Positions 63,729 to 64,000 of a stretch of DNA of 64,000 bases are shown one piece after another (positions within the stretch are counted from its first letter, which is position 1; each line of letters opens with the position of its first letter). The translations under genes were made by a program, and so were the position numbers. The DNA comes from Xanthobacteraceae bacterium (GTDB taxonomy: Bacteria > Pseudomonadota > Alphaproteobacteria > Rhizobiales > Xanthobacteraceae). The notes beneath the pieces are model-generated. The model saw only the letters and a program-made list of their open reading frames with translations, had not been told where the DNA came from and did no database searches. The stretch covers positions 1-64,000 of the forward strand of contig JALHRD010000005.1 in NCBI GenBank assembly GCA_022841625.1, in the 5' to 3' direction.

Positions 63729-64000
63729 TGATGGCGATGGCGATCCGTGTGCTGGCCGCCGCCGGCGCGATAATGATTTCATTCACAGCGGCGGCGCAGG
63801 ACGCGCAACGCGGCGAGGCGCTGTACGCCCAATGCGTCGCCTGCCACTCCTTCGACCCGGCCCGCAACGAAGCCGGGCCGCATCTTAGGGGCCTCATCGG
63901 CCGCAAGGCTGCGAGTGTCGGCGACTTCGTCTATTCGCCGCCCATGCGCCGCTCCGATTTCGTCTGGACGACGGAACTGCTCGACAAGTTCTTGGCCGAG
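63728..64000 (+). CDS. Cytochrome c subunit, partial at the right edge
   Basis: The first 91 residues of a c-type cytochrome are present: a signal peptide (MAIRVLAAAGAIMISFTAAAQ), then RGEALYAQCVACHSFDPARNEAGPHLRGLIGR with the CVACH haem site. MRRSDFVWT probably lies ahead of the axial methionine region. The ATG overlaps the GMC stop (TGATG). It should be the electron acceptor of the dehydrogenase. The gene continues beyond the window. Confidence 0.9.
   Translation, partial: MMAMAIRVLAAAGAIMISFTAAAQDAQRGEALYAQCVACHSFDPARNEAGPHLRGLIGRKAASVGDFVYSPPMRRSDFVWTTELLDKFLAE

Overview
The window is GC-rich chromosomal DNA with dense, mostly short-spaced genes on both strands. Its content points to an alphaproteobacterium of the order Hyphomicrobiales, close to the Nitrobacteraceae/Xanthobacteraceae (Bradyrhizobium, Rhodopseudomonas, Pseudolabrys and relatives). 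The reasons are a fused cytochrome b/c1 gene (fbcH) behind a Rieske gene, a CcrM-type GANTC methylase, dciA beside mutY, dsbA leading to smc, an ArsR-methyltransferase/metF/metH operon, and many short stem-loop repeats. The genus cannot be fixed from the sequence alone. I saw no rRNA, tRNA, CRISPR array, phage or complete insertion sequence.

Layout. 0.1-9.2 kb: DUF2798 protein and amidase, a 27-residue membrane peptide with its own terminator, the methionine operon (regulator, metF, metH, minus strand), trmO, and an L,D-transpeptidase. 9.2-11.3 kb: a knot of repeats around a Tat-exported MmgE/PrpD protein. 11.3-24.5 kb: ispE, a TPR lipid/envelope-type protein, ETF-quinone oxidoreductase, family 4 uracil-DNA glycosylase, a tyrosinase-fold protein that has lost its copper ligands, an orphan cytochrome bd subunit I relative, a GT39-like membrane glycosyltransferase, rnhB, a radical SAM protein and a GT2 enzyme. 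24.5-34.7 kb: exported hydrolases, moaB, a DUF3500 protein, a zinc metallopeptidase, ccrM, a DUF1194 protein with a small exported partner, and an M32 carboxypeptidase. 34.7-40.2 kb: a catabolic or uptake cluster with two orphan solute receptors, a VOC protein, a periplasmic asparaginase-like protein, RidA and an SGNH-like protein. 40.1-47.2 kb: mutY/dciA, dsbA, a small island carrying a crippled toxin-antitoxin pair flanked by a duplicated dsbA end, then smc. 47.2-53.2 kb: two tandem gamma-resorcylate-decarboxylase-like genes, lemA with an M48 protease, and a pair of unusual ParA-like P-loop proteins. 53.2-59.8 kb: apt, mtnP, a DUF3859 gene with a MITE inside its signal peptide, the bc1 genes and trmL. 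59.8-64 kb: a second toxin-antitoxin pair with a nonsense-mutated toxin, a repeat-rich gene-free stretch, and a three-gene GMC dehydrogenase complex running off the right edge.

How the parts relate. Housekeeping metabolism (methionine cycle, MTA and adenine salvage, isoprenoids, respiration) alternates with short accessory insertions. The most informative accessory features are several families of short inverted-repeat elements. They share modules, sit on or next to stop codons, and in one case have been captured in frame inside a coding sequence. Both toxin-antitoxin modules keep an intact antitoxin and a toxin broken by a single-base lesion. Four GANTC sites are packed into 83 bp upstream of smc, in a genome that encodes the matching methylase.
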